NCBI GenBank assembly: GCA_025399215.1 | Contig: MU621242.1 | Span: forward strand, 1-41,513 | Direction: 5' to 3' | From: Globomyces pollinis-pini | Taxonomy: Eukaryota > Chytridiomycota > Chytridiomycetes > Rhizophydiales > Globomycetaceae | DNA: 41,513 bases | Part shown: positions 39,846-41,513 of the stretch, piece by piece | Layout of the letters: each line of letters starts with the position of its first letter | Position numbering within the stretch: position 1 is the first letter of the stretch | Made by a program: the position numbers and the translations under genes | Notes under the pieces: model-generated | What the model saw: the letters and a program-made list of their open reading frames with translations, nothing else | What the model was told of the DNA's origin: nothing | Database searches by the model: none

Positions 39846-41513
39846 ATGAATTCTAAGCTTTGGTTCCAGCTCGTGGACTCTGATGGGCAGCCGTACGAGA
39901 GCACTAATACTGGCAAAATCAGTATCTCTTCTTCTGATGATGTAGACGACTTTAGAAACGCAGTGAAGGCAGAGTTCGAAGAATCCAACTGCCTCAAGGA
40001 TATTCCATCCACTTCTCTCATTGTGTACAAGAACAAATTAGCCTTTGATGATGGAAAGGAAGAGCCACTGAAATCCTCTAGTTCTCTGGATGGTCTTGGA
40101 AAAACAGAAGAAGAAGCGCTCGTTGTGTTAGTTCCGCCAATCTACCCTAAACCCATTCTCTCCACCGGCCTTCCAGGTAAGACCGAGACCACCTTTTGAT
40201 TAAGCTTTAGCGCATAGTAACTCATTCATGGCTGAGAAGGTCCCACTCTGTATAATTCCTTTCTACAATAACATACGAAATGCCTGTGTAATTGATGGAT
40301 GGCTTGTGTTTGCAGCCAGCACTTCCAACTCCTCTCAACAGGAGCTCAACTTTTTGGCTGCAGACAATATCCCCTCCACTACGCTGAATCGTCTGTATAT
40401 TCGAGAGAGCTATCAATCCATCGCAGCAGACATCCACAACCCAGCCCAGCACTTCCAGCACCAATCACCAGTCTTTTCGAACCATCCAACAAGCAAATAC
40501 TTCACCAAAGCAATCATCACTGGAACTCCCGGTATTGGCAAGTCACTATTCCTCTTCTATCTCTTGTGGCAGCTGGTCAAAATGGGAAGGCGGGTCCTCT
40601 TCATCTTTGATCCCTATACAATCTACTACGACGGTCAAGGTTGTGTCTTCCAGTTTCCCAAGGACTGGTTGCCAAGCAGTATTGATTATTCCTTCTGGAA
40701 TGGCGACTTGTGGTGCCTTTTTGATGCCAAGTATAAGAAAGAAGAACACCTTATTGCATTCCCACATGGCTGCTGTACTTTCATCCTCTCAACTTCCCCA
40801 CGACGAGAAATGACCAATGACTTCAGCAAGCCTCCGATTCCTCAGGTTTTTTACATGCCAATTTGGACCAAAGCTGAGATAGAAATAATCGCACCAAAAT
40901 TCCCTGCTCTCGCTGACTGGAATAACCGATTCGACATCCTTGGCGGCATCCCCCGACATGTCCTGGAAGTGACCGGCACTGATGCAACGCAGCTGCTTCA
41001 AGCAGCATGTAAGCAATGCACACTCAAAGACTGCATCAGGATAATCGCCTTGGACTCGACAACTACAGACACGGATTTACATTGTCTTGTACATATCACT
41101 TCCGCATCACCATTCACCGAGTCGTCTGTATGCTACGCTTCTAAAGTAGCATTGGATATAATTGTGCAAAACATAGGAGAAGAAGCCAAACGCAGATTGA
41201 GGGAACTTTTGGCCTCATGCGAGAGAAATCCCTTAACTGCTGCTTTGTGTGGATATATTTTTGAGTCATATGCCATGGAGTTCCTTGAAAGAGGGGGCAC
41301 TTTTACATGTCGTCAGCTGGGGCATGGAAACACGAAAGACTGGCCAGCTGATACTGAGCTAATTATTCCTAAATCGGCACGAATTGTCGCTGACAGACCA
41401 GAATCCAACCAGAGAACGGAACAACTCTATGTGCCCAAAACCAAGAATTACACGGCAATCGATGCTTGGATTCCTGGCATTGGTGCATTTCAAATGACGG
41501 TTAGCAAGAATCA
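39846..41513 (+). CDS. Crinkler (CRN) protein with P-loop NTPase, cut by the window edge
   Basis: Two exons: 39846-40176 and 40211 to beyond 41513, separated by a 34 nt intron (40177-40210, GTAAGA donor). The long second exon stays open to the window end. The first exon encodes a CRN header: MNSKLWFQLVDSDGQPY, DIPSTSLIVYKNKLAF, SSSLDGLGKTEEEALVVLVP. After a short linker the second exon has a P-loop NTPase: IITGTPGIGKSLFLFYLLWQ at about residue 213 onwards, LWCLFDAKYKK as a possible Walker B, then STSPRREMTNDFSKPP and QVFYMPIWTKAEIEII. The last visible part (YTAIDAWIPGIGAFQMTVSK) resembles the start of a nuclease-type C-terminal domain. CRN proteins are reported from oomycetes, chytrids and Glomeromycotina, some as host-acting effectors. 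Hand-counted lines give about 43-45% GC versus about 35% in neighbours. No secretion signal is seen at this start. Confidence 0.85.

Noticed and set aside
1..41513. CRISPR arrays, bacterial operon or prophage features
   Set aside because: No regularly spaced repeats or Shine-Dalgarno-led genes. Spliceosomal introns and gene content are eukaryotic throughout.

Overview
This window is nuclear DNA from a fungus, most likely an early-diverging, zoosporic or parasitic type. A Zn2Cys6 transcription factor with a fungal-type middle domain, a WSC-domain protein, a fungal Mediator subunit and HIS1 support a fungus. A Crinkler (CRN) protein, a CRN relic, a VWD-domain surface protein and a SNAPc subunit point away from ordinary yeasts. 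DNA is AT-rich, about 35% GC in the few lines I counted by hand. Almost every gene is cut by very short GT-AG introns, typically 25-35 nt. I could not identify the species.

Layout. 0-1.6 kb: an unrecognised multi-exon gene and a small cytochrome b5-like protein. 1.7-5.6 kb: four tandem peroxiredoxin-like paralogues. 5.9-12.9 kb: glutathione synthetase head-to-head with an SNAPC3-like gene, acireductone dioxygenase, a CRN relic, a WSC membrane protein, an unknown membrane protein and MED4. 13-21.8 kb: a secreted VWD/EGF protein, a Sel1-repeat protein, RPS23, RPN10, an unknown gene overlapping RPN10, an asteroid-type nuclease-fold protein and a SARNP/Tho1-like SAP protein. 21.9-27.8 kb: a bZIP protein, NPRL2 (GATOR1/SEACIT), a small GPI-anchored secreted protein, an ALKBH8-like protein and a sterol-desaturase-family hydroxylase. 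27.8-30.3 kb: gene-poor DNA with a long inverted repeat. 30.4-41.5 kb: two secreted CAP proteins flanking HIS1 and a Zn2Cys6 factor, three tandem 11-cysteine secreted proteins, and a GC-richer CRN gene that runs off the right edge.

Functional themes. Housekeeping genes cover glutathione synthesis, methionine salvage, histidine synthesis, transcription (MED4, SNAPC3), proteasome recognition, ribosome, TORC1 control and tRNA modification. These are interleaved with secreted or surface proteins (WSC, VWD, GPI protein, CAP pair, 11-Cys trio) and the CRN. The right-hand 6 kb (CAP, 11-Cys trio, CRN) looks like an accessory, possibly host- or environment-facing, island. This is inferred from gene content, not demonstrated. 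Exon structures were assembled by eye from reading frames and splice consensus, so junctions need transcript support.
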